A DNA stretch of 64,000 nt, taken from assembly GCA_002346535.1 (NCBI GenBank), contig DDZZ01000009.1, forward strand, positions 13,968 through 77,967, written 5' to 3'. Positions within the stretch are counted from its first letter, which is position 1. Each line of letters begins with the position of its first letter. This DNA is from Opitutales bacterium UBA2995. GTDB lineage: Bacteria > Verrucomicrobiota > Verrucomicrobiia > Opitutales > UBA2995. Below the pieces are notes generated by a model. That model was not told where the DNA came from and did not search any database. It worked only from the letters and a program-made list of their open reading frames with translations. Below, in pieces: positions 54,102 through 63,942 of the stretch. Made by a program: the position numbers and the translations under genes.

Positions 54102-54638
54102 CTAAGCAGGTTCCATTTTGGATTTGATCAAATCCGGATACCATTCACTCAAAAAGCTCAGCATGGCCCGTAAGGAAATGATTCCTTCCAATTGTCCGTT
54201 CTTCGTTATCGGAAGATGCCGAAAATCGCCAATCGACATCCTGTTAAGCGCGTATGCAATGGGAGTGTTAATATCTAGCATTTCCGGATTGAGGGTCATG
54301 AACTCGGATATCGGCAAATTGATGGATTCCTCGTAGCGGTCAGCCAGACGAATCAGCACGTCTCGTTCACTAAAAATGCCTACTATATTGCTCACATCAC
54401 CCACCAGTGCACATCCGAACTTTCGTTCCTGAAGAATTGCCACCACTTCACCCACTTTAGTGTCGGGTGTCACGATACAGGTCGGTTTGAGGTTAAGTTT
54501 GGCCAGTGTGCTTTCCATCATACTAGCTTCTACCTTTGAACTGGCTTGAGGATGGTCCAATTCCGCAAGGTCCTGTCGACAATTCTCGCAGGTATCAGCC
54601 CCGGGGATGTTCCAGTGGTTACAGTAAGGACAATTCAT
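54102..54638 (-). CDS. Zinc-ribbon CBS-domain protein
   Basis: A 178-residue cytoplasmic protein. The N-terminus holds a zinc ribbon with Cys3, Cys6, Cys17 and Cys20 ('MNCPYCNHWNIPGADTCENC'). Two CBS domains follow (about 48-105 and 112-168), with 'VGIFSERDVLIRLADRY' and 'GIISLRAMLSFLSEW' as their hallmark strands. CBS pairs bind adenosine nucleotides and sense energy or ionic state. The zinc ribbon suggests binding to nucleic acid or a partner protein. It is 15 bases after the other CBS gene. Confidence 0.9.
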   Translation of the reverse strand: MNCPYCNHWNIPGADTCENCRQDLAELDHPQASSKVEASMMESTLAKLNLKPTCIVTPDTKVGEVVAILQERKFGCALVGDVSNIVGIFSERDVLIRLADRYEESINLPISEFMTLNPEMLDINTPIAYALNRMSIGDFRHLPITKNGQLEGIISLRAMLSFLSEWYPDLIKSKMEPA

Positions 54639-54653
54639 AGAAATTCTTTTTAA

Positions 54654-55121
54654 TTATCCTCCGTCACGGGCTGCGGGAATGGTTTCGGGCTCTGGTGGAA
54701 GATTGTACACGGTAGTGGGATGGTAATCAGCCAAGAAATTTACGGCGCGTTTGACCGAAATGGTCCCTACAGGTCTGTGTTGATCATCAATTAGTGGCAA
54801 ATGCCGTATACCATTTTTATGTAAAAGGTTGAGTGCCTCGTGAATGTAAATATCTTCAATGGCAATGGTGGGCTTTGAGGTCATGACATCGGAGATGGGG
54901 CGATCGTTCAGGTTCTCTTTTCCTAAAACTCGGTTCAGGAAATCTCGTTCTGTAAAAATGCCGCAGAATTTTTCTCCTTCGAGAATGAGAATGCACCCAT
55001 ATTTTTCCCGCCGCATGCGTGCGACGGTTGATTGAATGGTCTCGTCTTTTTGAACAGTTGCCGGCGGCTGATAGCCGACATCGGCTACCGTTTCGTTTTC
55101 TAGTGCAAAGCGCAGATCCAT
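54654..55121 (-). CDS. CBS-domain pair protein
   Basis: A 155-residue cytoplasmic protein with two CBS domains ('TVARMRREKYGCILILEGEK', 'FCGIFTERDFLNRVLGK', and 'ALNLLHKNGIRHLPLIDDQH' with 'RPVGTISVKRAVNFL'). The start is taken at the ATG at 55121 ('MDLRFALENETVADVG'), where homology begins; an open extension to a TTG at 55298 adds unconserved sequence. It precedes the zinc-ribbon CBS gene in the same direction, so the two probably form a functional pair, perhaps a heteromeric nucleotide sensor. Confidence 0.88.
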   Translation of the reverse strand: MDLRFALENETVADVGYQPPATVQKDETIQSTVARMRREKYGCILILEGEKFCGIFTERDFLNRVLGKENLNDRPISDVMTSKPTIAIEDIYIHEALNLLHKNGIRHLPLIDDQHRPVGTISVKRAVNFLADYHPTTVYNLPPEPETIPAARDGG

Positions 55122-55501
55122 GGCGGTCTGATAGTTAAATTCGGATTGACTGATAATCGCTTTCCCTCCGCAGAGAGAAAGAAGATCTATTGTTGAACCT
55201 ATGGTTATGATTTTTAAAGTCAACGACCGAGGGTTCTTAAAAGGCCTTTGGGAATTTAACTTGGAATAGACTGACAAATTAGATTTTGAGCCTTCCAATT
55301 ATCCAGTGAAAACAGCCTTGAAAGGGTGTTATCCCCCTTTATAAGGGTTTGTTTAATAAATTTGAATTAGTGTTTTTCTTTTTTTGGCGCTGTAATTTTG
55401 ATTCGTATTCCGAAATACCTTGTAAATGAGGTAAATAAATTTATTATAATATTTCCGTGCTTTTACTTAGGTCAGCTAATTTTTTGCAGCCTTTATTTTT
55501 T
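55122..55501. other. Divergent promoter region, CBS operon and DUF1549/1553 gene
   Basis: A stretch of 380 bases between divergent genes, AT-rich near 55330-55450. A short element CCCTT, TAT, AAGGG occurs around 55340-55352. No coding region or clear promoter box stands out, but both genes must be started from here. Confidence 0.4.
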
Positions 55502-58500
55502 ATGAATCTTTGTGCCACCCGCGTTCGTTTGGTTTCTTGTTTGTTATTCTTAGGAGCATTCATCGGTCAGCTGTGTGCTGAAAATACCGCTACGAGTCTG
55601 ACGTACGAAGTCAGTTTTCATGAGCATGTGAGGCCTATTTTTCAGGCAAAATGCCACGGATGTCACCAGCCAGCTCGTTCAAGAGCGGAATATGTTATGA
55701 CAGATGTCCAGAGCCTGATCGCCGGCGGCGAAGGTGGTGAACCGGTTGTGATTCCCGGCAAGCCGGAGGAAAGTTACTTGATAGACTTGGTCACTTTACA
55801 TGAGGGCGATGAACGTCCGGAAATGCCCGAGCGAGACGAACCGCTTACCCCGTACGAACTGACATTGGTGACGAAGTGGATTCAGGACGGTGCTACCGAC
55901 GATACTCCGGAAAACGCCCGACAATTGTATTCAAGTGACAATCCACCCCAATATGCAGTGCCTCCCGTCGTCACTTCCCTCGATTATTCTCCCGATGGTG
56001 AACTTCTCGCAGTAGCTGGATTCTATGAGGTTTTAATCCACAAAGCGGATGGTTCTGGATTGGTTTCGAGGTTGATTGGATTGTCTGAACGGATCGAAAG
56101 CGCCCGCTTTTCTCCTGATGGCAAATTACTCGCAGTTGCCGGCGGGCTTCCTGGTCGCATGGGAGAAATTCAAATTTGGGACGTAGCCAAGGAGCGATTG
56201 ATCCTATCAAAGCCAGTAGGTTACGATACAGCTTACGGGGCCAGTTGGTCGCCGGATGGAAAATATGTTTCTTTTGGAATGCCGGACAACACCGTTCGTG
56301 CTATCGAAATCGAAGAGGGCGATCAGGTCTTCTTCATGGGTGGGCACAATGATTGGGTCTTAGATACTGCCTGGTCACCTAAAGGCAACCACCTCGTTTC
56401 GGTGAGCCGGGACATGAGCGCCAAATTGACGGAAGTTGAAACGGAACGCCTGATCGACAATATCACTTCTATCACACCGGGGGCCCTTAAAGGCGGCGTG
56501 AACGCCATTGACACTCATCCTGATTGGGATCACGTGCTGATCGGCGGTTCGGATGGTGTCCCTCAGATTTATCGCATGCACCGCGAGACTGAGCGCAAGA
56601 TTGGCGACAATGCCAATCTGATTCGGAAATATCCCGCCATGAACGGTCGTATCTGGAGTGCTGCATTTGCTCCGGATGGAAAATCATTTGCTGCGGTTTC
56701 GAGTTTGGATGGAAAAGGCCAAATAAACTATTACGCGTCGGATTATGATGCTACCATTTCCCCGGAGTTGAAGAAACTGTTTGAGACGGCCCGAAGAAAT
56801 CCGGACGAAGAAAAAAATATCGAACCTGAGATTGAAGCCTTCCATACGGATGGTGCCATTCTGCTGAATTCAATCGACGTGGACTCACCTGCATTTTCGG
56901 TTGCCTTTGCTCCGGGCGGCAAGACGTTCGCCGCCGGAACTTCAAGTGGTCGTATTCGTTTGATTGATACCGAAAGTGGCGAAGTCCGTAAAACCTTTTA
57001 CCCCGTTGAGGTTTCCGGTTCTTCCCAGCTCGCTCTGGCTGAACTCAAAAAGCCGGATAATCCTATTAATCTGAAAAAGGGTAAGACTCTGGCAAGCGGA
57101 GATCCACTTGAGGAAGGCCGAAAAGTCAGTTCACTATCTATTTATCCATCCTCGGTGAGCCTGGATCGGGTGGATGCTTACAACCAATTGCTCGTTACCG
57201 GAACTTTTGATACGGGTGAATCCGTGGATCTTACTCGTCTGGTTCGTTGGTCTTTAAGTAAACCCATTGCCTCCATAAATGGTGAGCGTGGCGTAATCCG
57301 GCCCATATCGCAGGGCCGCGCGACATTAACCGGATCCTTCCTTGGTTTAAAAGCCACTGCGAAGGTTCAGGTAACGAATCTGAAGACGGAGTATGAACCC
57401 GATTTTGTCGTTGATGTGAATCCGATTTTGACTCGCCTTGGTTGCAATGCGGGAACCTGTCATGGGGCGAAAGACGGTAAAAATGGCTTTAAGCTGAGCT
57501 TACGTGGCTACGACATGGTCAGTGATGTCCGAGCCTTCAGCGATGACCATGCCTCTCGTAGGGTCAATTTCGCTTCCCCGGATCATTCACTGATGCTGCT
57601 CAAAACGACAGGAGCAGTACCACATGAAGGGGGTATCGTGACCGACATTGGCTCAGATTATTATGAAATCATCCGCAAGTGGATAGCCAATGGTGCAGCT
57701 ATGGACCTGGAATCCAAGAAAGTTCAACGAATCGAACTCCAGCCTCAAAACCCGGTTATTCAGGCCATAGGCGGAAGCCAGCAGATTCGCGTCATCGCCC
57801 ACTACGAAAATGGCATGCAACGGGATGTTACTTTGGAATCTTTTATTGAAAGCGGGAATACTGAAGTTGCCATTCATGATGACTTTGGATTGCTCGCCAC
57901 TTTACGAAGAGGTGAAGCACCTATACTTGCTCGCTATGAAGGAGCCTATGCAGCGACGACCCTGACGGTGATGGGCTACCGCGAAGGCTTCGTCTGGGAG
58001 GAACCTGAAACTTGGAACAATATAGACAAACTGGTCGCTGCGAAATGGAAGCGCATGAAAATTCGGCCATCCTCTTTGACGAGCAATGAGGCATTTATCA
58101 GGCGTATTCATTTAGACTTAACTGGGCTGCCACCAGATCCCGAAAATGTTCTCAACTTTTTGGCTGACGAGAGTCCTATTCAGCAGAAACGGGCGGAAGT
58201 GATTGATGAGCTCATTGGTTCTCCAGAGTTTGTTGAGCATTGGAGCAATAAGTGGGCTGATATGCTGCAGGTAAATTCCAAGTTCCTCGGTAAGGAAGGT
58301 GCTCAAATCTTTCGTGATTGGATTCGGGATCAAGTCTCTTCAAATCGTCCGTATGATGAGTTCGTTTATTCGATATTAACTGCGACTGGTTCGAATAAAG
58401 AAAACCCTGCGGCCTCCTATTATAAAATTCTCCGCACACCAGAAGAGCTTGTTGAAAACACTACCCACCTCTTCCTGGCCACTCGCTTCAATTGCAACAA

Positions 58501-60691
58501 ATGTCACGACCACCCATTCGAAAAGTGGAATGTAGACAATTATTATCAAACCGCTGCCTTCTTTGCGCAAATCGGTCTGGAGCGGGACAAGAAAAATGCA
58601 GGCGAGGAAAACATTGGTGGTAGTGCTGTCGAGAATCCAAAGCCTTTATTCGAAATTATTTCTGACATTTCAGAAGGAAGCGTCACCAATATCGTAACAG
58701 GTCAGTTAGCTGAGCCTAATTTCCCTTATTCAGCCACACCCAAGGAAATCGAATGGGCCAACTCCGATGAGGCAAAACCAAAACTGTCGCGCCGTGAACA
58801 ATTGGCGGCTTGGATTACCGCTGAGGATAACCAGTTTTTTGCCAAGAGTTATGCCAATCGTATATGGGGTTATCTGACTGGAATCGGAATAATCGAACCC
58901 ATTGATGATATCCGGGCAGGAAATCCACCTACGAATCCTGAACTGCTGAATTATTTGACCGATCGCTTTGTTGATTCTGGTTTTAATGTGAGTGAACTTA
59001 TTCGCGAAATCTGCAATTCGCGGACTTACCAGCTTTCCATTGAAACCAATCCCTTTAACGAAGACGACGAAATTAATTATTCCCACGGTAAAGCTCGTCG
59101 CTTGCCGGCCGAAGTTCTTTACGACGCAGTTCATGCTGTAACAGGTGCCGTGCCGAACATTCCAGGTGCTGAGCCGGGGATGCGTGCACAGGAATTAGCT
59201 GATGTAAAGTTGGACACCGCGGCGGGTTTTCTGGCCAATCTCGGTAGACCCACTCGAGAATCTGCCTGTGAATGTGATCGTACGAATGATGTACAATTGG
59301 GTGCAGTCATGTCCTTATTAACTGGACCGGCCATAGCCGAGGCAGTTGGAGATCGGAAAAATGCCATTGCTCAACTCGTCAGAGAAGAACCTGACGACAA
59401 CAAGCTCATTGAAAACCTATACCTGCGGATCTTAAGCCGGACGCCAACGGCTACTGAAATCGCTATGGTCAAAAATTATTGGAGCCTTATCGAAAAAGAC
59501 CACGAAACCATCCTCGCCCAATTGGCCGAAATGGAAAGTGATTGGGTCTACAGAAAGGCTGCTCTTGAATCCAAGCGCTTCAATGAAATTTCCAGCGTGC
59601 AAACTGAGATCGATGATTATACACCCGAGTTTGAAGCAAAACGAGAAGCTGCTAAACAAGCACAGCGCGACCTGATCGCCACTACGAAAGCCGCTATGTG
59701 GAATTACGAATGGGATGAGTTTCCTGCGATTCAGTCCAAGGGCATGCAATCCATTACGGTGGATCGTTTCTGGACGCACTGGAGTCCATTGCGACCGGAA
59801 AAAGTCATGGCAAGAGATGGCTTAGATCTTACTGTTGCCGAAGATGGATCCATATTGGCCACAGGAAAATTTCCAAGAGGTTTTGAATACACACTTATTA
59901 TACCTTTAAAAAACCAGACCATCACCGGCTTTATGCTAGAAGCTTTGACGGATGATTCTCTTCCCGGGATTGGGCCAGGAAATCGCGAGGACGGCGAATT
60001 TGTGATCACCGAATTCAGCGGAACATTTTATACCGTCGAAGAGCCTAAGGACGAAGATCTTATCAAATTGGAGTTTGTTGATGCGATTGCAGACTACACG
60101 GCGGAAGGCTTCGATGCAAAGAAATTAGTTAATGGCGATTTGGATCGGAACGACTATGCTTGGTCCGTTAGTGGGCAGGGAAGGCGTCCCCACTGGGCCC
60201 GGATGAAATTGAAAGAACCTTTGGTTATCGGCGAGAAAGGGGCCACACTTAAAATCCAGGTCCATAGCCGCTATTCCGACGGTGACTATCCTATAGCTAA
60301 GTTTCGCATTCTCGCCACGGATTCTTCCGATCCGCTTAATCAAGGGCTGCCAGCTGAAATAGCCGCAATCCTCGGAAAAGCTCCAGGTGAACGCCAGCCG
60401 CAAGAAAGCGCTACCATTTATACATGGTTCAAGCATCAGGAACCTGGGTACCTCGATAAACGATTCGAATGGGTTAAAGCCAAGCGACCCATTCCGGCCG
60501 ATGAAAAGATGGAAAAATTAAAGGCTTCTCTTGCCCTGGCTGAGCGACCTGTTGAAGATGACCTGACACTTGTGCAATTACGCCAGGACGTGACTTACTC
60601 GAATCAACAAGATTCAAATCGTCGACTGACGGCCGCCCAAGACCTCGCTTGGGCGCTCATCAATAACTCCTCATTTATATTCAATCACTGA
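55502..60691 (+). CDS. Giant cytochrome / WD40 / DUF1549 / DUF1553 protein
   Basis: A 1729-residue exported protein (ATG at 55502; an in-frame GTG lies 45 bases earlier). A signal peptide precedes a PSCyt1 domain with haem motif CHGCH at 51-55. Residues about 160-500 form a WD40-type propeller ('LDYSPDGELLAVAGF', 'ARFSPDGKLLAVAGG'). An Ig-like (BIG2) segment and a second haem-like site CNAGTCH at 648-654 follow. DUF1549 holds a third, CNKCH, near 998, and DUF1553 fills the rest. A Glu/Ala-rich helical insertion lies near 1360-1400. It pairs with the DUF1501 gene downstream and probably oxidises carbohydrate in the periplasm; the reaction is unknown. Confidence 0.92.
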   Translation: MNLCATRVRLVSCLLFLGAFIGQLCAENTATSLTYEVSFHEHVRPIFQAKCHGCHQPARSRAEYVMTDVQSLIAGGEGGEPVVIPGKPEESYLIDLVTLHEGDERPEMPERDEPLTPYELTLVTKWIQDGATDDTPENARQLYSSDNPPQYAVPPVVTSLDYSPDGELLAVAGFYEVLIHKADGSGLVSRLIGLSERIESARFSPDGKLLAVAGGLPGRMGEIQIWDVAKERLILSKPVGYDTAYGASWSPDGKYVSFGMPDNTVRAIEIEEGDQVFFMGGHNDWVLDTAWSPKGNHLVSVSRDMSAKLTEVETERLIDNITSITPGALKGGVNAIDTHPDWDHVLIGGSDGVPQIYRMHRETERKIGDNANLIRKYPAMNGRIWSAAFAPDGKSFAAVSSLDGKGQINYYASDYDATISPELKKLFETARRNPDEEKNIEPEIEAFHTDGAILLNSIDVDSPAFSVAFAPGGKTFAAGTSSGRIRLIDTESGEVRKTFYPVEVSGSSQLALAELKKPDNPINLKKGKTLASGDPLEEGRKVSSLSIYPSSVSLDRVDAYNQLLVTGTFDTGESVDLTRLVRWSLSKPIASINGERGVIRPISQGRATLTGSFLGLKATAKVQVTNLKTEYEPDFVVDVNPILTRLGCNAGTCHGAKDGKNGFKLSLRGYDMVSDVRAFSDDHASRRVNFASPDHSLMLLKTTGAVPHEGGIVTDIGSDYYEIIRKWIANGAAMDLESKKVQRIELQPQNPVIQAIGGSQQIRVIAHYENGMQRDVTLESFIESGNTEVAIHDDFGLLATLRRGEAPILARYEGAYAATTLTVMGYREGFVWEEPETWNNIDKLVAAKWKRMKIRPSSLTSNEAFIRRIHLDLTGLPPDPENVLNFLADESPIQQKRAEVIDELIGSPEFVEHWSNKWADMLQVNSKFLGKEGAQIFRDWIRDQVSSNRPYDEFVYSILTATGSNKENPAASYYKILRTPEELVENTTHLFLATRFNCNKCHDHPFEKWNVDNYYQTAAFFAQIGLERDKKNAGEENIGGSAVENPKPLFEIISDISEGSVTNIVTGQLAEPNFPYSATPKEIEWANSDEAKPKLSRREQLAAWITAEDNQFFAKSYANRIWGYLTGIGIIEPIDDIRAGNPPTNPELLNYLTDRFVDSGFNVSELIREICNSRTYQLSIETNPFNEDDEINYSHGKARRLPAEVLYDAVHAVTGAVPNIPGAEPGMRAQELADVKLDTAAGFLANLGRPTRESACECDRTNDVQLGAVMSLLTGPAIAEAVGDRKNAIAQLVREEPDDNKLIENLYLRILSRTPTATEIAMVKNYWSLIEKDHETILAQLAEMESDWVYRKAALESKRFNEISSVQTEIDDYTPEFEAKREAAKQAQRDLIATTKAAMWNYEWDEFPAIQSKGMQSITVDRFWTHWSPLRPEKVMARDGLDLTVAEDGSILATGKFPRGFEYTLIIPLKNQTITGFMLEALTDDSLPGIGPGNREDGEFVITEFSGTFYTVEEPKDEDLIKLEFVDAIADYTAEGFDAKKLVNGDLDRNDYAWSVSGQGRRPHWARMKLKEPLVIGEKGATLKIQVHSRYSDGDYPIAKFRILATDSSDPLNQGLPAEIAAILGKAPGERQPQESATIYTWFKHQEPGYLDKRFEWVKAKRPIPADEKMEKLKASLALAERPVEDDLTLVQLRQDVTYSNQQDSNRRLTAAQDLAWALINNSSFIFNH

Positions 60692-60734
60692 TTTCTGAGC
60701 CTTGACCAGGTGTTTGCAAAAAAGAAATATTTAG

Positions 60735-60754
60735 AAAAAATCCGCGGATTTTTT
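60735..60754. promoter_or_regulatory. Perfect 20-base palindrome between the DUF1553 and DUF1501 genes
   Basis: AAAAAATCCGCGGATTTTTT, identical to its reverse complement. It lies 45 bases after the DUF1553 stop and about 200 bases before the DUF1501 start. It could be an operator, or a no-loop terminator with a T-tract (an attenuator within the operon). The rest of 60692-60956 is unassigned. Confidence 0.5.
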
Positions 60755-60956
60755 TCTCGGTTGTTTCGCACCGCAGCTTTTTTAAGCGAAGGCGGATCAC
60801 GCACTGATGTGTGTGCCCTCGTCTTTCAGTCGTCAAGCAAAGCAACTCAATTCCGTCAGAACTCCGGAATTATCGTCGGAGCTGCACAGGCATTCGAGTT
60901 GGATTGACCATTATGTAAAAATTTGATAGAAAAATCTAACTTAACCACAACCCATC

Positions 60957-62432
60957 ATGTTCAGAGTACCAGGACCTAAAGGAAAAGACCTCTGTGATTC
61001 TCACCTCAATTGCACCCGTCGCGACTTTCTACGAGTTGGAGGTGCGGGCATGCTTGGCATGACGCTCAACACCATATTACGTGCTCAATCAGCCTCTGCC
61101 AGCAGTGCGTTCGCTGGTGGTTCAGGCTGGGGCAAGGCCAAGTCGGTCATTATGGTTTACCTTCAGGGTGGGCCAAGTCACCTGGACCTTTGGGATCCTA
61201 AAGAGCCGCATTTGGTGCCCGAGAATGTGAGGTCCGAGTTCAAAACCATTCCGACCAAAATTCCCAGCGTTCATTTCACAAACATCCTTCCCAATCTGGC
61301 CAAGGTGAATGACAAGTTCACCATGGTCCGGTCCATGAGTTACACGCCGAACGGATTGTTCAACCACACGGCCGCTATTTATCAGATCATGACTGGATAT
61401 ACCACTGACAAGGTGAGCCCATCCGGTCAGTTGGAGCCACCCACACCGAAGGACTTTCCAAATTTTGGGTCCAATATTACCCGGCTCATGCCGACTGACG
61501 AACCCATGTTACCCTTTGTGATGCTGCCTCGGCCACTTCAAGAGTCCAACGTGGTCAACAAAGGGGGCACAGCCGGATTCTTGGGCAAAGCCTACGACCC
61601 GTATTACTTGTTCCCTGAAGGGGATGACATGAAGATGGACAAGATGAACCACATCAAGGTGGACGATCTGCAGCTCCGTCCGGATGTATTTTCCGTTCGC
61701 CTCCGTCGCCGCGCGAGTCTTCGGGATGCCATCAATGCTCAAATGCCGATCATTGATAAGGCAGTACAAAATTATAACATTGATGAATTTTATGATCAGG
61801 CCTTGAGGCTGTTAGTGAGTGGTCGTGCAAGGGATGCATTCAATATTCATGCTGAAGATCCGAAATTGCGGGACCGATACGGCCGCAATGCTTTTGGCCA
61901 AAGCTGCTTGCTTGCGCGTCGTCTAGTAGAGGCTGGCACGAAAGTCGTTGAAGTCGTTTGGCCCAAGGTTGCCAATTCGGACAATCACAGTTGGGATCAT
62001 CACGTTGGTTTAAGCTACCGTATAAAAAATCAATCCGGTCCCATGCTCGATCAGGGTTTGGCCTCACTGTTTCAAGATCTGGATGACCGCGGTATGCTCG
62101 AAGATACTTTGGTGGTCGCCATTGGTGAGTTTGGCCGCAGCCCAGAAAAAGGTGTTTCAACTTCTGGAAATACCAATAGTGCCGATGGCCGCGATCACTG
62201 GCCTTATTGTTACACCAGTGTCATCGGTGGAGCCGGAATAAAACGCGGTTATGTCCATGGAAAATCGGATAAGACGGGCTCAGCGCCAACCGAAGATCCG
62301 GTGCATCCAATGGAAATTCTTGCTACCATTTACCACTCCATGGGAATTGATCCGCTTACGATTGTGCACAACCACCTCAATCAGCCGCGTGAGCTGGTAA
62401 AGGCTGAGCGGGTTTCCGCCTTATTTGCCTAA
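60957..62432 (+). CDS. DUF1501 protein with twin-arginine signal
   Basis: A 491-residue exported protein of the DUF1501 family, related to sulfatase/alkaline phosphatase folds. The signal 'NCTRRDFLRVGGAGMLGMTL' (residues 18-37) is of the twin-arginine type. 'SVIMVYLQGGPSHLDLWDPK' and 'DNHSWDHHVGLSYRI' are family segments, and 'VVAIGEFGRSPEKG' holds a putative metal-binding strand. It follows the DUF1549/DUF1553 gene, the usual pairing in PVC genomes. No catalytic activity is established for the family. Confidence 0.93.
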   Translation: MFRVPGPKGKDLCDSHLNCTRRDFLRVGGAGMLGMTLNTILRAQSASASSAFAGGSGWGKAKSVIMVYLQGGPSHLDLWDPKEPHLVPENVRSEFKTIPTKIPSVHFTNILPNLAKVNDKFTMVRSMSYTPNGLFNHTAAIYQIMTGYTTDKVSPSGQLEPPTPKDFPNFGSNITRLMPTDEPMLPFVMLPRPLQESNVVNKGGTAGFLGKAYDPYYLFPEGDDMKMDKMNHIKVDDLQLRPDVFSVRLRRRASLRDAINAQMPIIDKAVQNYNIDEFYDQALRLLVSGRARDAFNIHAEDPKLRDRYGRNAFGQSCLLARRLVEAGTKVVEVVWPKVANSDNHSWDHHVGLSYRIKNQSGPMLDQGLASLFQDLDDRGMLEDTLVVAIGEFGRSPEKGVSTSGNTNSADGRDHWPYCYTSVIGGAGIKRGYVHGKSDKTGSAPTEDPVHPMEILATIYHSMGIDPLTIVHNHLNQPRELVKAERVSALFA

Positions 62433-62464
62433 GTAGCCGGAAATTAATTTAGTAGTTTTCATGT

Positions 62465-62527
62465 AGGAGCTGCTTCAGCTTCGAATCGTTATTCTTTGGA
62501 CTACCTTTCGCAACTGAAGCAGCTCCT
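62465..62527. repeat. REP-like inverted repeat after the DUF1501 gene
   Basis: AGGAGCTGCTTCAG at 62465-62478 and its exact reverse complement CTGAAGCAGCTCCT at 62514-62527, separated by 35 bases. It begins 33 bases after the DUF1501 stop, so it may terminate or stabilise that transcript. The left arm closely matches the element inside the sulfatase leader at 1376-1436. Confidence 0.7.
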
Positions 62528-62596
62528 GAGCTTTTGATGACAATCCTGGAAATCTTTCGTCTTTTCTCAGTTACGGCTAATCAATAGGCTGTTCCC

Positions 62597-63840
62597 ATGA
62601 TCCGAATAATTTTCCTCTTATTCGCAATTTTTTGGACTGCGGCCTTTCCAATGGTGACCTAGGATAGCTCTATCCGTCCCTTCGCCATCCACGTTGAGGC
62701 CGCCGTCCTTGAAGATCTCCAACTCCGCCTGAACAACAGACGTTTCCCTGACCAGATTAAAAACAGCGGTTGGGATTACGGAACGGGTAAAGCTTACCTT
62801 GAGGAACTCGTCGAGTATTGGAAATCTGAGTACGATTGGCGATAGTATGGAAGACAGTTCAACAAATTCGATTACTTTAAAAACGAGATTGATGGGCTGG
62901 ATATTCATTTTATTCATCAGCGTTCAAAACATGAAAATACTTTACCCTTGGTCATTACTCATGGTCGGCCCAGTTCCATGATAGAATTCCAAGACATTAT
63001 TGGACCTTTGACTGACCTAACGGCTCATGAAGGGAGCACCAATGAAGCCTTTCACGTGATTTGTTCATCCATGCCGGGTTTTGGGTTTTCTGACATGCTA
63101 ACCACCCGGGGTACAGCGCCCACAAGATTGGAGAAACTGTGGGCAAACTGATGGCCCGGTTAGGATATGATCAATACGGAGAGAAAGGTGGAGATTGGGG
63201 AGCCGGAGTTACGTCTTGGCTGGGTTAAAATGATTCCTAACATGTTTTCGGTATTCTTATTAATTCTTATTAATTTCGCGAGGAGCCGGCCTCCTCGGGG
63301 CTTCTAGGATCCGTTTGAAGGCCTACTCGTCGGAGAGATCAAACGCTTGTAGGAGATCGAGGAGGAAATGAAAAACCATTGGGCCTATGCCGAGATTCAG
63401 GGAACCCGTCCTTCAAACACTTGGCTATGGTCTCAACGATTCTTCCGTAGGCTTGGCAGTGTGGATAACTGACAAATGGTACGTCTGGAACGACAACGAC
63501 GGGTACATTAAAAAGGCATCCACTAAAGACCAGCTTATGACGAATATTATGATTTAATGGACCACTGAAACGATCATCTCATCCATCCGCATTTATTATG
63601 AATAACGGTGAGGCATATGGCGACCCGGCCGAGTCGAAGTGCCAACGGCCACTGCTGTTTTCCCGAAAGAAATACGAATAGCTTATTCGTAAATGATTAG
63701 AAGCGGGTCACAATCTTTAATAATGGACCGATATGCCCCAAGGAGGCCATTTCGCAGCCCTATAACCCGGTGCTATTGGTCGGGGATTTGCGGAAGTTTT
63801 TCCGAAAACTGAGGCAGCAGAAATATTTAACCATAAAAAT
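62597..63840 (+). pseudogene. Decayed epoxide hydrolase
   Basis: An epoxide hydrolase of the N-terminal-domain (EHN) type is readable across several frames: 'IRPFAIHVEAAVLEDLQLRL', 'FPDQIKNSGWDYGTGKAYLE', stop, 'EIDGLDIHFIHQRSKHENTL', 'AFHVICSSMPGFGFSDM', 'GKLMARLGYDQYGEKGGDWG', then 'IQGTRPS', 'GLNDSSVGLAVWITDKWYVW', 'DMPQGGHFAAL'. The nucleophile Asp (GGDWG) and the C-terminal His (GGHFA) are still visible. At least six stops or frameshifts kill it. A hydrophobic leader at 62597 suggests it was once exported. Confidence 0.9.
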
Positions 63841-63894
63841 CACAAGAGGCGTAAAATTATGACCTGATTTTTGTAGTCCACAGATGCATTCTTT

Positions 63895-63915
63895 TGACTT
63901 CTGACTTCTGACCTC
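63895..63915. repeat. Seven-base tandem repeat, three copies
   Basis: TGACTTC, TGACTTC, TGACCTC in direct succession between the dead epoxide hydrolase and the DUF1501 tail. It is too short to assign a role. Confidence 0.4.
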
Positions 63916-63942
63916 AGTCCTCGGACTACTCTGATATTGTCG

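Noticed and set aside
60710..60907. A small plus-strand frame between the DUF1553 and DUF1501 genes
   Set aside because: It spans the 20-base palindrome and has no protein-like features; it is probably leader or intergenic sequence.
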